Below, one piece after another: positions 34,970 through 45,056 of a DNA stretch of 64,000 bases. Position numbers and translations under genes: made by a program. The stretch is from Diphasiastrum complanatum. Lineage: Eukaryota > Streptophyta > Lycopodiopsida > Lycopodiales > Lycopodiaceae. How positions within the stretch are numbered: position 1 is the stretch's first letter; the number at the start of each line of letters is the position of its first letter. The stretch lies in assembly GCA_029204225.1 (NCBI GenBank), contig CM055100.1:63183141-63247140 (forward strand). The letters are read 5' to 3'. The notes under the pieces were generated by a model that saw nothing but the letters and a program-made list of their open reading frames with translations, was not told the DNA's origin and ran no database searches.

Positions 34970-35870
34970 CTGCAAGCATAGCAATCCAAAAATATCATTT
35001 TACTTGCTTAAGAGTCTCAAATTTTCAACTGTGTCGTTGAATTCATCTGAAAACCAGCCACAAAAAGCAAATATATTGCCTTTTAAACATTTTTCAATCT
35101 ATTTGTTTCTCAAGTCCTTCAAAAACAGAGGAAGAAACAAGACATGTCAAACCAAAACAAGGAACATGTGATGTATACCAAACCAGGAATTGTGTAGCAA
35201 TTTTCTTAACAGCTTTTGTGGCTTAAAACATGCTGCAGCGTGTCACATAAGAACAATAATATCACCATATGAGATTCCAATGCACAAACGTAAGTCAAAC
35301 CAAAAGGCGTATACATCATGCACAAAGGCATTTACATGGACTATGGTCAGCAATGTTATATTTGCAATTTGGACAATATATTCGGGGTTTTGGATGCATC
35401 AATTATTGTTCGGAATGTACTCGACTAGTTTGTGGATTATATGGTCATTATTGGGCCTCCAGCCCTAACTTGCAAAGTCGATAGCCTTGTAGTGTATAAA
35501 TAAGCCTGTGAACCTCATTCTTCATGGTTGACCATTCGGAGAATACCTTGAGATCAATTTCGATTACCTTTAGTTTTCAATTTTTGCTTGAGCAAATCTG
35601 CATTATTCTCCATTTAGTCATTGTTTTTGAAGGATGCTCTTTGTGGTATTGTGTTGTTTCTCCTCTAACTTCCTATCAGAGCACTTTTCTGGCATAGAGG
35701 AGGGGATCTACATTCTAAAGCATTTACATTTTTTTTCTACCCAGGATCATTGTCCACTTCTTTAAGTTTTGGGCAGAAAAACCTTTAGACTTCCAGTTTT
35801 CTCTACTGTGATTCAATTTTCCAATCTAAGTAGATCAACAAATTCCTCTTGGCTTGATACCAATGAATAT
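34970..35870. other. Intron start with possible LTR remnant
   Basis: TATAAATA at 35495-35502 and TATCAGAGC at 35674-35682 are spaced as in a copia LTR followed by a primer site (compare TGGTATCAGAGC elsewhere). No paired LTR or coding region was found, so this is tentative. Confidence 0.35.
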
Positions 35871-35879
35871 GTAAAGACA

Positions 35880-36590
35880 GTTTGAATGGCAAACTTCGTA
35901 GATCTCATTGGTTTTCAAGAAAGGGTGGAGCAGCCTTGAACAAGAGAATGCGCAACTCAAACCTCAAAAGAATGTTTTCGAGGAGACTTCGAACAAAATA
36001 TCCAGCCATGAAAAACAAGTGGAAGAAACGGAGCAGCCCGAGTTCCCCTAAGCTTTTACGTATCGGTTTTTGGAATTGTAATGGCATACTATCATCTTCT
36101 TCAGTAGGCGATTTCCATTCTTTTATGCTGAAATGTGATATTCTTTTGTTAGCAGAGACTCATGAATCATTATACCGACCACTTCCATCCATACAGGATT
36201 ACACTTGGCACTCAACACATCGGCCTTTCTTGAGAGAGAAGACCTCTGATGGTTCAGGTGGTGTTGCATGTCTTGCCAAAGATGTTTTTAGTACTCATTT
36301 TAAACTGGTCAAAAGTGATCCATTTGCACGGTTTATCCGGTTACAGTTCTTTGGTCACTATTTGGGGCATTCTCAAGACCTCTTTCTAGTGGTCTGTTAT
36401 TTTGCACCGCAGACATCATCTTTTGCAGATTTTGGTGGTGATCTTTTTTAGATGATATAGTCAGCTTTGCACAGTGAGGCCTTGTTATTTTAGCAAGGGA
36501 TTTTAATGCTTGCACGAGCATCAGACAGGCAAAGTTTCATGCAGAGAGTGACTTCCTACAGGTTCACACATTAGATATGGGATACCGTGG
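35880..36590 (+). pseudogene. LINE endonuclease fragment, 3'-truncated
   Basis: A basic N-terminus (MFSRRLRTKYPAMKNKWKK), then the APE-type endonuclease: LLRIGFWNCNGILSSSSVGD, DILLLAETHES, GSGGVACLAKDVFS and LFLVVCYFAPQTSSFADF, then ARDFNAC (36490-36520). It resembles the endonuclease of LINE-1 (52800-53285) but is diverged. The element stops before RT, abutting the GACGCG island. Loss of the 3' side is unusual, since LINE copies normally lose the 5' side. Confidence 0.85.
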
Positions 36591-36608
36591 CACGGCACTG
36601 GTGCCCTG

Positions 36609-37003
36609 AAATATATATATATATATATATCTAAGGAAGCGGATGGCGGACGTGGACACGCGTACGCGTCTAAACGCGTCTGATTTTATTTTTTTTCTTT
36701 TTTTAATTTAAAAAAAAAAATGAAAAAAAAAACTGCGTCCGTACCCCGGACGCGTGCGTCTAGGGGCGTCTGGACCCTCGGACGCATCTGTATTTTTTTT
36801 TTTCAAAAAAAATAAAAAATAAAATAAAAAAATAGACGCGTCCGACCCTGCGTCCGGGGGTCGGACGCGGACGCGGGCAAAACGGCCCGGGCCCTCATGT
36901 CTGATATATATATATATCATAGATCCAACGATACCAGGATCGGCGGATCCCGGTACCGCGGATCCAATGTGGTACCGCGGATCCATACTGATCCGCGATA
37001 CCA
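36609..37003. repeat. Double word island in (AT)n: GACGCGTC and GGATCC/GGTACCGCGG
   Basis: (AT)n 36609-36631. Then an island to about 36903, with GACGCG/CGCGTC/GGACGC words in both orientations on each side of T- and A-runs (36685-36735 and 36790-36830). Then (AT)n, then a second island starting ATCATAGATCC (36916), built of GGATCC, GGTACCGCGGATCC and GATACC to about 37003, followed by AT-rich DNA. Confidence 0.75.
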
Positions 37004-37349
37004 CAATATATATTATTTGTTGATATATAATATTTTTTAATATTTAATATATTAATATTTTTTAATATTTAATATATTAATATTTTCTTTTTTAACCTAA
37101 TCCCCCCCCTCGCTTCATCTCTCTCCCTACCCGTCGCCCTACTATCCGCGCCCTCCCTGCTGTCCGCGCCCTCTCTGTTGTATGCCCATCGCCCTACTGT
37201 CCGCGCCCTCCCGACTGTCTTCGCATTGCACTGATCGCGTCCTCCCCTGCTATTGCTATTTCGGCCTTTATTGTAGTTTTTTCAAGCCTTCCGACTCCTA
37301 TCGCACCCACAGAGATCTCTGCCTTCTTTCCCCAGTCCTTTCTACAGAG

Positions 37350-40300
37350 ATGGTGCATTCCAACCTTGCCGATCTGTGGGACGAGGTGGACATTGTCAGG
37401 CGGGTTCCCGACAAGTCTAACAAGTCCGGTGCAAGGATAGTGCGCTGTCGATATTGCCTGACCGAGTTCGTTGCCTTAAAGGCCACCTACTCGGCGCACA
37501 CGCGAGAGATGGTGGCACACTGAATGCTGCCCCCTGTGCCAGCATGTCCGTTCCCGTCAGGCAGCGACTTTTGGATACCTACGGGCCACGTCTTGTGGCG
37601 GGGGAAAACACCATTTCGGAGGGTGTTCTTTAGTTTTGCACCGCTCCTTACGTGGTTGACCCCGAGTTGCTGCCTGCTTGGCTGGCACGCACGAGGAGAG
37701 GGAGTGCATCCTCGTCCAGTCCCTTTGCCCCTCATCCCTCTCAGACAGTTCCGCCTCACGCACCCCCATCTGCACCCATTCCGGTGGATCCTGTCCCACC
37801 GCGTCCGCCAGTTGCCACTGTGGTTCCACCACCACCTACTGTTGCTCGCACTCCCCCAGTTTACGACTTTCTCATGGACTCTCCGCCTCCCGAGCAGGAG
37901 CAGGCCCCGGATGCCAGTGACGAAGCCTTCCAGGATGTTGAGGAGATCCCTTCCTCCCTCCCTTCACATCCGGATGACCTCCCTACCCAGCAGTTTTCGT
38001 ATCCCATGCCAGATGTCCACCCTCCACCAGTGTACCCCACTTACGCTGCTGCACCCATCCCGGCCAGTGCATCCCACTCTCCCCATTCCACGTCTACAGC
38101 TGATGCATCCACTAGTGCCCAGCCTGTCGCGTCATCATCCATTCCCGTCACGTTTGGTGCACCATGCTGGAGGTCTGCTACTCGTCGCCCAGCTGGGAGA
38201 GTTCTTAGGCAGCAGAGCATTCACGGCACGCATCAGCCGCACATGGATAGAGAGGCCCCACAGGCCGTGGCCAGCCTGATTTATGAGCTGAACCTTCCAT
38301 TTGCCATCACCAACTCCGAGCCCTTCAGAAGGGCCTTCCGCCTTGCGTAGTCTGTCAGCCCTAGCTGGAGAGTCCCTAGTTCAGAGGTTGTTCGCACACA
38401 CATGCTGAGGGATAGGGTCGAGTCATTGTCTAGAGAGATGGAGCCTCTAAGTCGCCACTGGGCCACTTACGGTTGCAGCATCATGTCCGATGGCTGGACT
38501 GATGTCAGGAGGAGGCCGATCCTCAACATATTGGTCTCCAGCTGCATGGGCACACAGTTTTTGAGGGCAGTGGATTGCAGCATGGGGGGGAGAGTCATAC
38601 CTGCAGAGTTCATGTTTGATGTCATCAGGTCTTCCATCCTGTCCATAGGCCCACAACATGTCGTCACAGTGGTGACTCACAGTGGTGACGGACAATGCCA
38701 CGAACTGCATTCAAATGGGTGTACTGCTAGAGGCCGAGTTCCCTCACATTGTTCATACCCCCTGTGCCGCGCACGGCATAGACCTTCTGATGGGGGACAT
38801 ACGTGCACTTCCTGGGTTAGAGCCATCGTCCGTGAGGCCCTCTTCCTGGTGACTTTTGTCACCAGGAAGAGGTGTGTTCTTGCCATGTTCCGGGTGTTCA
38901 GCCATCTAGACCTCCGTAAGCCAACACCCACACGCTTTGCATTCGACTTGGTGGTCATCGACCGTCTGATCAGGTGTAGGGCACAGCTTCTACAGATGGT
39001 TGCCAGTGATCTTTGGTGTGCCAGTAAATTTCCATGCACTGAGGATGGGGAGCACTTTTCTTCCACGGTGAGGGGAGACCAGTTCTGGAGGGATGCACAA
39101 ACATTGTCAGGACTGCTTCGACCACTTTACATTGTGCTCCGCATGGCTGACAGCGAGGGGTCGACACTTGGACTGGTATATGAGCTCATGGACCGGATTG
39201 GACAGTTCCTGCAGCTGCCCATCTTGCAGCCAGAGAGGTAAGCGGTATAGTAATGTAATTGGCCTTTATCTTTTTAGTAATTGCTAGTTTGTTTTTCTGT
39301 CAATGTTAAGTTTTTTCGTAATGCCCTACACCACATGCCTCTCACCTGCAGGATGACCGAGCTGAAGTTCATCTTGGAGACGCGGTGGAACTACTTCCAC
39401 AGGAGTATCCACAGCGTTGCACACATATTGCATCCCCTCTTCCTCTCTCCGACACAGATCGCAGACAGGGAGCACGAGGCCGATTGGCTTCAGTACATTC
39501 ACAGAGTGGGTCCACACATTGGCTTGGATCCCATCAGGCTCATGGAGGAGCTCGCTGCATTTCGTCTTGGCATAAGCACATTTGGCCACCCGGCTGCTCA
39601 GGATCCAGAGAGGAGGCAGCTACCCATTACCTGGTGGACCATGTTCGGTAGCACATACCCATCTATACAGCATCTTGCACTGCGTGTCCTTTCTCAGGTA
39701 TGCATCTCATTTTATCCTCCATTGCTGTGTTTCGTTGAAGACAATGTGCTGAAGTATTTCAATGCACGTACCACAGGACTGTGCTGCCTCTGTGTGTGAG
39801 CGTAATTGGAGCACATGGGCACTCATTCACACGAGGAGAAGAAACCGGTTGTCAGTGAGTCAGTTGGAGCGGTTGGTGTTCTGTAGCACCAACGCACGTC
39901 TCGCCAGGAGACTTCCGACCATTACGAGCGCATTGCAGGTGATAAGCTAACCTTTCATAGCATGTTGGTTGACTCCTGGTATGTTGGTTTCATTTCTTGA
40001 TAGAGTTGTCTCCCTGACATGCAAATTTTAAACCTTGCAGACGAAGATATCTGATTTGGAGCGCCAAGGTGACTTGCCTACGGACAGCACCCATCCCATG
40101 CCTGCAGATGACCTGGGCACACAGTTGATGGCAGAGAGAGAGAGGGAGCTTGCCGAGATGAGAGAGAGAGAGCTTGGGCTTGAGCACAGAGAGCCTCCAT
40201 TGTACGAGGCAGATGAGCCAGTGTCAAAGGATGATCAGGATGAGGATGAGCCCATTCGGGTTGTGTTCGCCAGATCAGAGCGGGATGAGGCATATGATAC

Positions 40301-41608
40301 AGGTGTTGGGCACACGCCTAGAGCAGGGGCCACAGGTACATCACGTGGTAGAGGTGGGACACATGCCACAGATTATACCGGGAGACGGGCAGGGCACACA
40401 GGGGGGCCAGTGGCATACCTTCTTATGTTGATATGATGGAGGAGGCTCTTGATAGGGGGCAGAGTGATTTGGGTTTACCTTTCGCAGCTGCTTGGATGCG
40501 TGCATCACAGAGCCATAGGCATTTCTATGACAGCACACCAGAGGAGTCACCAAATGACTTTGATTGTACCGATTGGGAGGCCATGCAGGGTTCGCATGGT
40601 GCACAGGATGAGGCAAGGGATGATCCAGAGGATGGTGCTCATGATGAGTCCTAGAGCCCAGAGCATTTGTATTTGGATGCCCAGCTGGACGACTTGATTG
40701 CAGACTTGGATTCAAAGGCCCAGCAGATGCCGAGCGTCAGGGCACCCCCATCCTCTCTAGCCAGCATGCCCTACACAGAGTCTCAGCCAGAGCAGCTACA
40801 CGAGGTGCCTGCAGTTCCTCCAGTTCCTCAGAGGGTGTATGTGCGCCGCACAGCACCTCCAGTGCCACCGATACCGTTGAGGCCTGCAGCCCCTTCATCG
40901 CCGTCCACTTTTGCAGCAGCAGGTCTCCATGGCAGGCCACCATCTGTGCCCAGATCTTCTCTTGCAGCACCCACATCTACAGACGCTCCTCCAGTGGCAG
41001 CACCCACAGCACATCCTCCTCCATTGGCAGCACCCACGGCACCGGCTCCTCCTTTGGCAGCACCCACAACACCGGCTCCTCCTTTGGCAACACCCAGGAT
41101 GTACCAGTACCGTCCACCACAACGCCCCTTTCAGTACTTATCGCCGCCGTACTTGCCTCCGGCAGGGACGGCCCCTCCACATCTAGTTCCTCCACTAGCA
41201 GCAGGCCCACGGGCACACACTCCTCGGACCTATCCTCCACTATCAGCTGCACAGGGACACCCATCTTTAGCTACTCTATCCCAGCCGGCCACAGCTTGGG
41301 CCCAGCCTAGTCAGCCAGGTGATCTGCATGGGGGTGATGAGGCATTGACGGCTCCCCTCGTCCGCAAGAGGCCAGGAAAGCCCAAGGGTGCACCGAACAA
41401 GAAAGGCAAGGCACAGAAACTGCCAGGGAAGAGAGGACGACCTCGCAGGGCTCCAGTTGCTGGTAGAGGTGCAGTATTACAGCCAGCTACAGTAGGTGTT
41501 GTTGGTTTAGCCTGCTTGGGGGCTGATGCAGAGGTAGATTGGGAGGATGAGGATGACGAGTCTTCCCCCTCGGATACACAGCCCATGCCAGTACCAGACA
41601 GACATTGA
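37350..41608 (+). pseudogene. hAT-3 transposase, most complete copy
   Basis: Start MVHSNLADLWDEVDIVRRV, shared with hAT-4. BED-type region RIVRCRYCLTEFVA (37436-37500), then a Pro-rich linker. PFAITNSEPFRRAFR is followed by a TAG stop at 38348, where the piece in hAT-5 has CAG. Catalytic (DUF659-like) core: YGCSIMSDGWTDVRRRPILN (38470-38530), then DNATNC and HTPCAAHGIDLL (38690-38790), separated by a frameshift from a 13-bp tandem duplication near 38680. Later blocks: PTPTRFAFDLVV, LRMADSEGSTLGLVYELMDR (to 39237); TRWNYFHRSIHSVAHILHPL (39386-39445); WWTMFGSTYPSIQHLALRVL; and dimerisation CERNWSTWALIHTRRRNRLS (39797-39856). Introns: 39238-39351, 39697-39775, 39940-40039. The tail is Pro-rich, ending in AT-hook-like KRPGKPKG and GKRGRPRRAP. 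A lost G (near 40400) and TAG at 40651 break it. Confidence 0.9.
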
Positions 41609-42289
41609 TATCAGTTGCAAGAGTCAGCTCAGGGCCCTGAGTTGTCTCCGGAGCATTCATCTGAGTTTGAGGCAGAGCATTGATTGTAGCTCTATCATTT
41701 TCTTTTTAGCAGTTTGATATCATGTTCCATGTTTGGCGACCAGATGGTTGAACACTGTATTCAGACCATTTTTCATATTATATTTAGTGTTGGACATATT
41801 CTATTCACTGCACAATGTGTATTTGTCAATTTGTAATTGTGATGTTCTACTTGCAGTTTTACTTCAAATGGTGTGTGCATGTTTTCAATTAGTTTTCACT
41901 ACAGAGTTTGAGAGCATATGCAGAACACAGAAATACAACCCCCCTGATAGCATTTCATAATCACATACATCAGATTGCAATACACAAGGCACGCATTGCA
42001 CAAAAAACACACCGTACATTAATTCATCAGATGTATCAAAATTACAATACGTATCCCCGCCGCATACGGCTGGGGCTGTTCTTTACACCATGCTAGACAC
42101 TAACTACTGCCTCATCTACTGATGAACATTACATAACAACAGTCAGCCACAAACGGCTAGACCCCATCTATGCTAAACATTCCTATGGATCCCCACTGAC
42201 TCCTCGCCCTCGCCCTCGTCAGGAGCATTGTTATGTCGCTCTCACTCTGCCTCCCGGTTAGCCTGAGCTGCCTCCTGGTCAGCCCTGAC

Positions 42290-42532
42290 GTCTGGCTGCC
42301 CTTTCCCTGACCATGATGAGCTGCCGTCGTGTGAAGTTCATTCCGATCTGCTCATCCAAATCCAGCTCGACAGCGGGGGCGGGGGCCACAGCGGGGCGGG
42401 GATCTGCAGCTCTGGGTGTCTCTGCCGAGTCTCTCGCAGCATCTCTGCAATGTTTGCCTCTTGCTTCCGATGCCTTTCGTTGTGCCTTCGGACCTCTTCC
42501 TCGAGCTTCCTCCTGGCTTCGCCCTCCGCCAT
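42290..42532 (-). pseudogene. Convergent small ORF of hAT-3
   Basis: Minus-strand fragment: MAEGEARRKLEEEVRRHNER, IAEMLRETRQRHPELQIP, and in another frame MNFTRRQLIMVRERAARR. Its counterpart at 46462-46761 next to hAT-4 is intact. Charged and probably helical; function unknown. It could be an accessory protein of the transposon. Confidence 0.6.
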
Positions 42533-42549
42533 CTCACGACACCCTGTTG

Positions 42550-42735
42550 CTCGAAATGACCCTCACAGCCTCTCACAGCCTCTCAATGGCTCTCACTGGC
42601 TCTCTCACAGCCCCCCTCTCACAGCCTCTCACTCGGTCTGTGACACAGCCTCTCACAATGCCTCTCTCTCACAGCTTCCCACTGGCTCTCCCTCACAGCT
42701 TCTCACAAGCCTCTCACTGGCTCTCTCATTGTCTC
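42550..42735. repeat. TCTCACAGCC word repeat
   Basis: The word CTCTCACAGC(C/T)T and close variants (CTCTCACTGGCT) occur about fourteen times in 185 bp. Confidence 0.8.
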
Positions 42736-42784
42736 GTGAGTGCCTATTAAACCCCACAGCCTGTTTCCCAATTTGCTTTTGTTG

Positions 42785-43310
42785 ATGATCCCATGTGCTA
42801 CTGTACCTGCCCATGTATTGCTCTCCCACATGCTGCAGTCCGATTGGGTCCATAGTCTGCTTCTCCACAGTGCCCATGTGGCGGTGTACCTGTCCGGATG
42901 TATTGCTCCTCCACATGCCACAGTCCGATTGGGTCCATGGTCTGCTCCTCCACAGTGCCCATGTGACGGTGTACCTGTCCGGATGTAGTGCTCCCCCACA
43001 TGCTGCACTCTGATTGGGTCCATGGTCTGCTCCTCCACAGTGCCCATGTGCTACTGTACCTGCCCCATGTATTGCTCCCCCACATGCTGCACTCCAATTG
43101 GGTCCATGGTCTGCTCCTCCACAGTGCCCATGTGCTACTGTACCTGCCCCATGTATTGCTCCCCACATGCTGCACTCCGATTGGTTCCGTGGTCTGCTCC
43201 CCCACAGTGCCCATGTGACGGTGTACCTGTCCGGATTTGCTGCCCCCCACATGCTGCACTCCCATTGACCATCAGGTCTGCTCTCCCACAGTGCCCCCTA
43301 TACAGCCCCC
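42785..43310. repeat. 84-bp minisatellite, about six units
   Basis: The phrase GATTGGGTCCATGGTCTGCT (with variants) recurs at 42842, 42927, 43012, 43096, 43179 and about 43263, i.e. every 83-85 bp. Units also share CACAGTGCCCATGTG and ACATGCTGCA. Because 84 is a multiple of three, several frames on both strands stay open (up to 199 codons). I do not regard these as genes. Confidence 0.9.
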
Positions 43311-43429
43311 TGGTACAGTAACATCTTTTTTCTAAACCGTACCCCTTTTTTTTCCTGAATTTTTTACCTACTTTTAGCCTGTTAAAAGGGTTTCTTTATT
43401 TTTAAATAATAAAAAATATTATTTTTGTG

Positions 43430-43528
43430 GAACCGCCCTGGTACCGCTGGTCTGAGGGCGGCACCATAACCACGGTACCACCATTATGGTACCGCGGTAC
43501 CATAATGGCGGTACCACGTGCCACTATG

Positions 43529-43530
<2 letters not shown>
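43430..43530. repeat. Word island with GGTACCGC / ACCACGGTACC
   Basis: GGAACCGCCCTGGTACCGC, ACCACGGTACCACC, ATGGTACCGCGGTACCATAA and GGCGGTACCACGTGCC, ending CCACTATGATAATATA. Thus a CTATG end faces a (TA)n tract. An A/T-rich stretch (43325-43425) precedes it. Confidence 0.7.

Positions 43531-43603
<73 letters not shown>
43531..43603. repeat. (TA)n microsatellite
   Basis: About 36 TA units between two word islands. Confidence 0.97.
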
Positions 43604-43605
<2 letters not shown>

Positions 43606-43753
43606 TAGTTGCATGAATCGCGATTTGTAGGGATCATTGCTGCGGTGAATCTCGAATTCAAATTTTTTTTTTTTCGATTTTTAAGAAGAAAAAAACAGCG
43701 ATTTGGAATGAGATTCGTTTTTTTTTTCAAAACGAATCACCAGTGCAACTATG
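43604..43753. mobile_element. CATAG-ended inverted-repeat element in (TA)n
   Basis: 150 bp. Left end CATAGTTGCA and right end TGCAACTATG are perfect inverted copies; with the flanking TATATAT the inverted repeat is 17 bp. The interior has GAATCGCGATT, GAATCTCGAATTC, long T-runs, AGCGATT and AACGAATC, i.e. the word GAATCG/CGATTC. No coding capacity. Same border and word as the island at 21005. Confidence 0.8.
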
Positions 43754-43950
43754 ATATATATCCGCCCTGCCATCGCTGTTGTTTTGCCTGTCTGCCTTCG
43801 ATCCCTTGTGTCGCCCTTCGCCCACGCAACGCCCTGCCTTTGCCCATTTTTAGCGTTTCTCTAACAGTGAACCCTGTTGTTTTTTTTCCAGCAATCCATC
43901 CTTCCAACTTTACCTTCATCTGCATTTTTTCCCTAGTTTTCTCCATCGCA

Positions 43951-44974
43951 ATGGTGCAATCCGACCTTTCCGGTCTGTGGGACGAGGTGGACATTGTCAG
44001 GCGGGTTGCCGACAAGAGCAACAAGACCGGTCAGAAGATCGTGCGTTGCCAATACTGCCTCGTCGAATTTGTTGCGTCCCTCACTTGCCTTAAAGGCCAC
44101 CGGCTCGGTGCACGCGCCAAAAATGGTGGCACCTTGAATGCTACCCCTTGTGGCAGCATGTCCGTCCCCTACAAGTAGCGACTACTGGACATCTACGGGC
44201 AATGTCTTGTGGCGAGGGAGAACACCATTTCGGAGGGCGTTCTCCGGTTTTGCACCGCTCCTTATGTGGCTGACCCAGAGTTGCTGCCTGCTTGGCTGGC
44301 ACGCACAAGGAGAGGGAGTGCATCCTCGTCCCGTCCCATTGCCCCTCATCCCCCTCAGACAGTTCCGCCACACGCACCCCCATCTGCACCCATTCCGGTG
44401 GATCCAGAGAGGAGGCAGCTCCCCATTGCCTGGTGGACCATGTTTGGTAGCACCTATCCCTCCATACAGCGTCTTGCACTGCGTGTCCTTTCTCAGGTAT
44501 GCATCTCATTTAATCCTCCCTTGCTGTATTTTGTTGACGTTCCACCCGTGCACATGTGCTTGAAGCATTTCATTGCACGTACCACAGGATTGCGCTGCCT
44601 CCGTGTGAGCGTAATTGGAGCACATGGGCCCTGGGTCACACAAGGAGAAGAAACAGGCTGTCAGTGAGTCCGCTAGAGCGGTTGGTGTTCTGTAGCACCA
44701 ACGCACGTCTCGCCAGGAGACTGCCGACCATTACAAGCGCATTGCAGGTGATGGGCTATTCCCCCATAGCATGTTGGTTTACGTCTCACTAAAATGTAGG
44801 TTGCCATTTTTGATCAAGTTGTTGTCCTAACACGCAATATTTTGACCTTGCAGACGAAGATATCTGATTTGGAGCGCCAGGCTGACTTGCCTACGGACAG
44901 CGTCCATCCCATGCCTGCAGATGACTTGGGCACACAGTTGATGGCAGAGAGAGAGAGAGGGAGCTTGCTGAGAT

Positions 44975-45056
<82 letters not shown>

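Larger units (their letters stand above)
37100..42540 (+). mobile_element. hAT DNA transposon 3, nearly full length
   Basis: Plus strand, about 5.4 kb: transposase gene with introns and, convergent to it, a second small ORF (42290-42532, minus). A sister copy with a large internal deletion follows at 43760-46760. Terminal repeats were not resolved. Confidence 0.85.

Noticed and set aside
35495-35502. TATAAATA as promoter of a gene in the large intron
   Set aside because: No coding region follows in a proper distance other than a broken LINE; a decayed LTR is the likelier source.
37524-38279. 251-codon Pro/Leu-rich frame overlapping hAT-3
   Set aside because: Another frame of the Pro-rich linker; the frame ending FAITNSEPFRRAF agrees with the copy in hAT-5.
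40895-41264. Cys/Gly-rich minus frames such as RCCGCCQRRSRC
   Set aside because: Antisense of a Pro/Ala-rich repeat in the hAT-3 tail; the same shadow appears opposite hAT-4 (45673-46104).
42653-43321. Open frames of 72-199 codons on both strands with repeated HMGTVEEQTMDPI-like units
   Set aside because: Product of an 84-bp tandem repeat whose length is a multiple of three; mutually overlapping frames on both strands show no selection.
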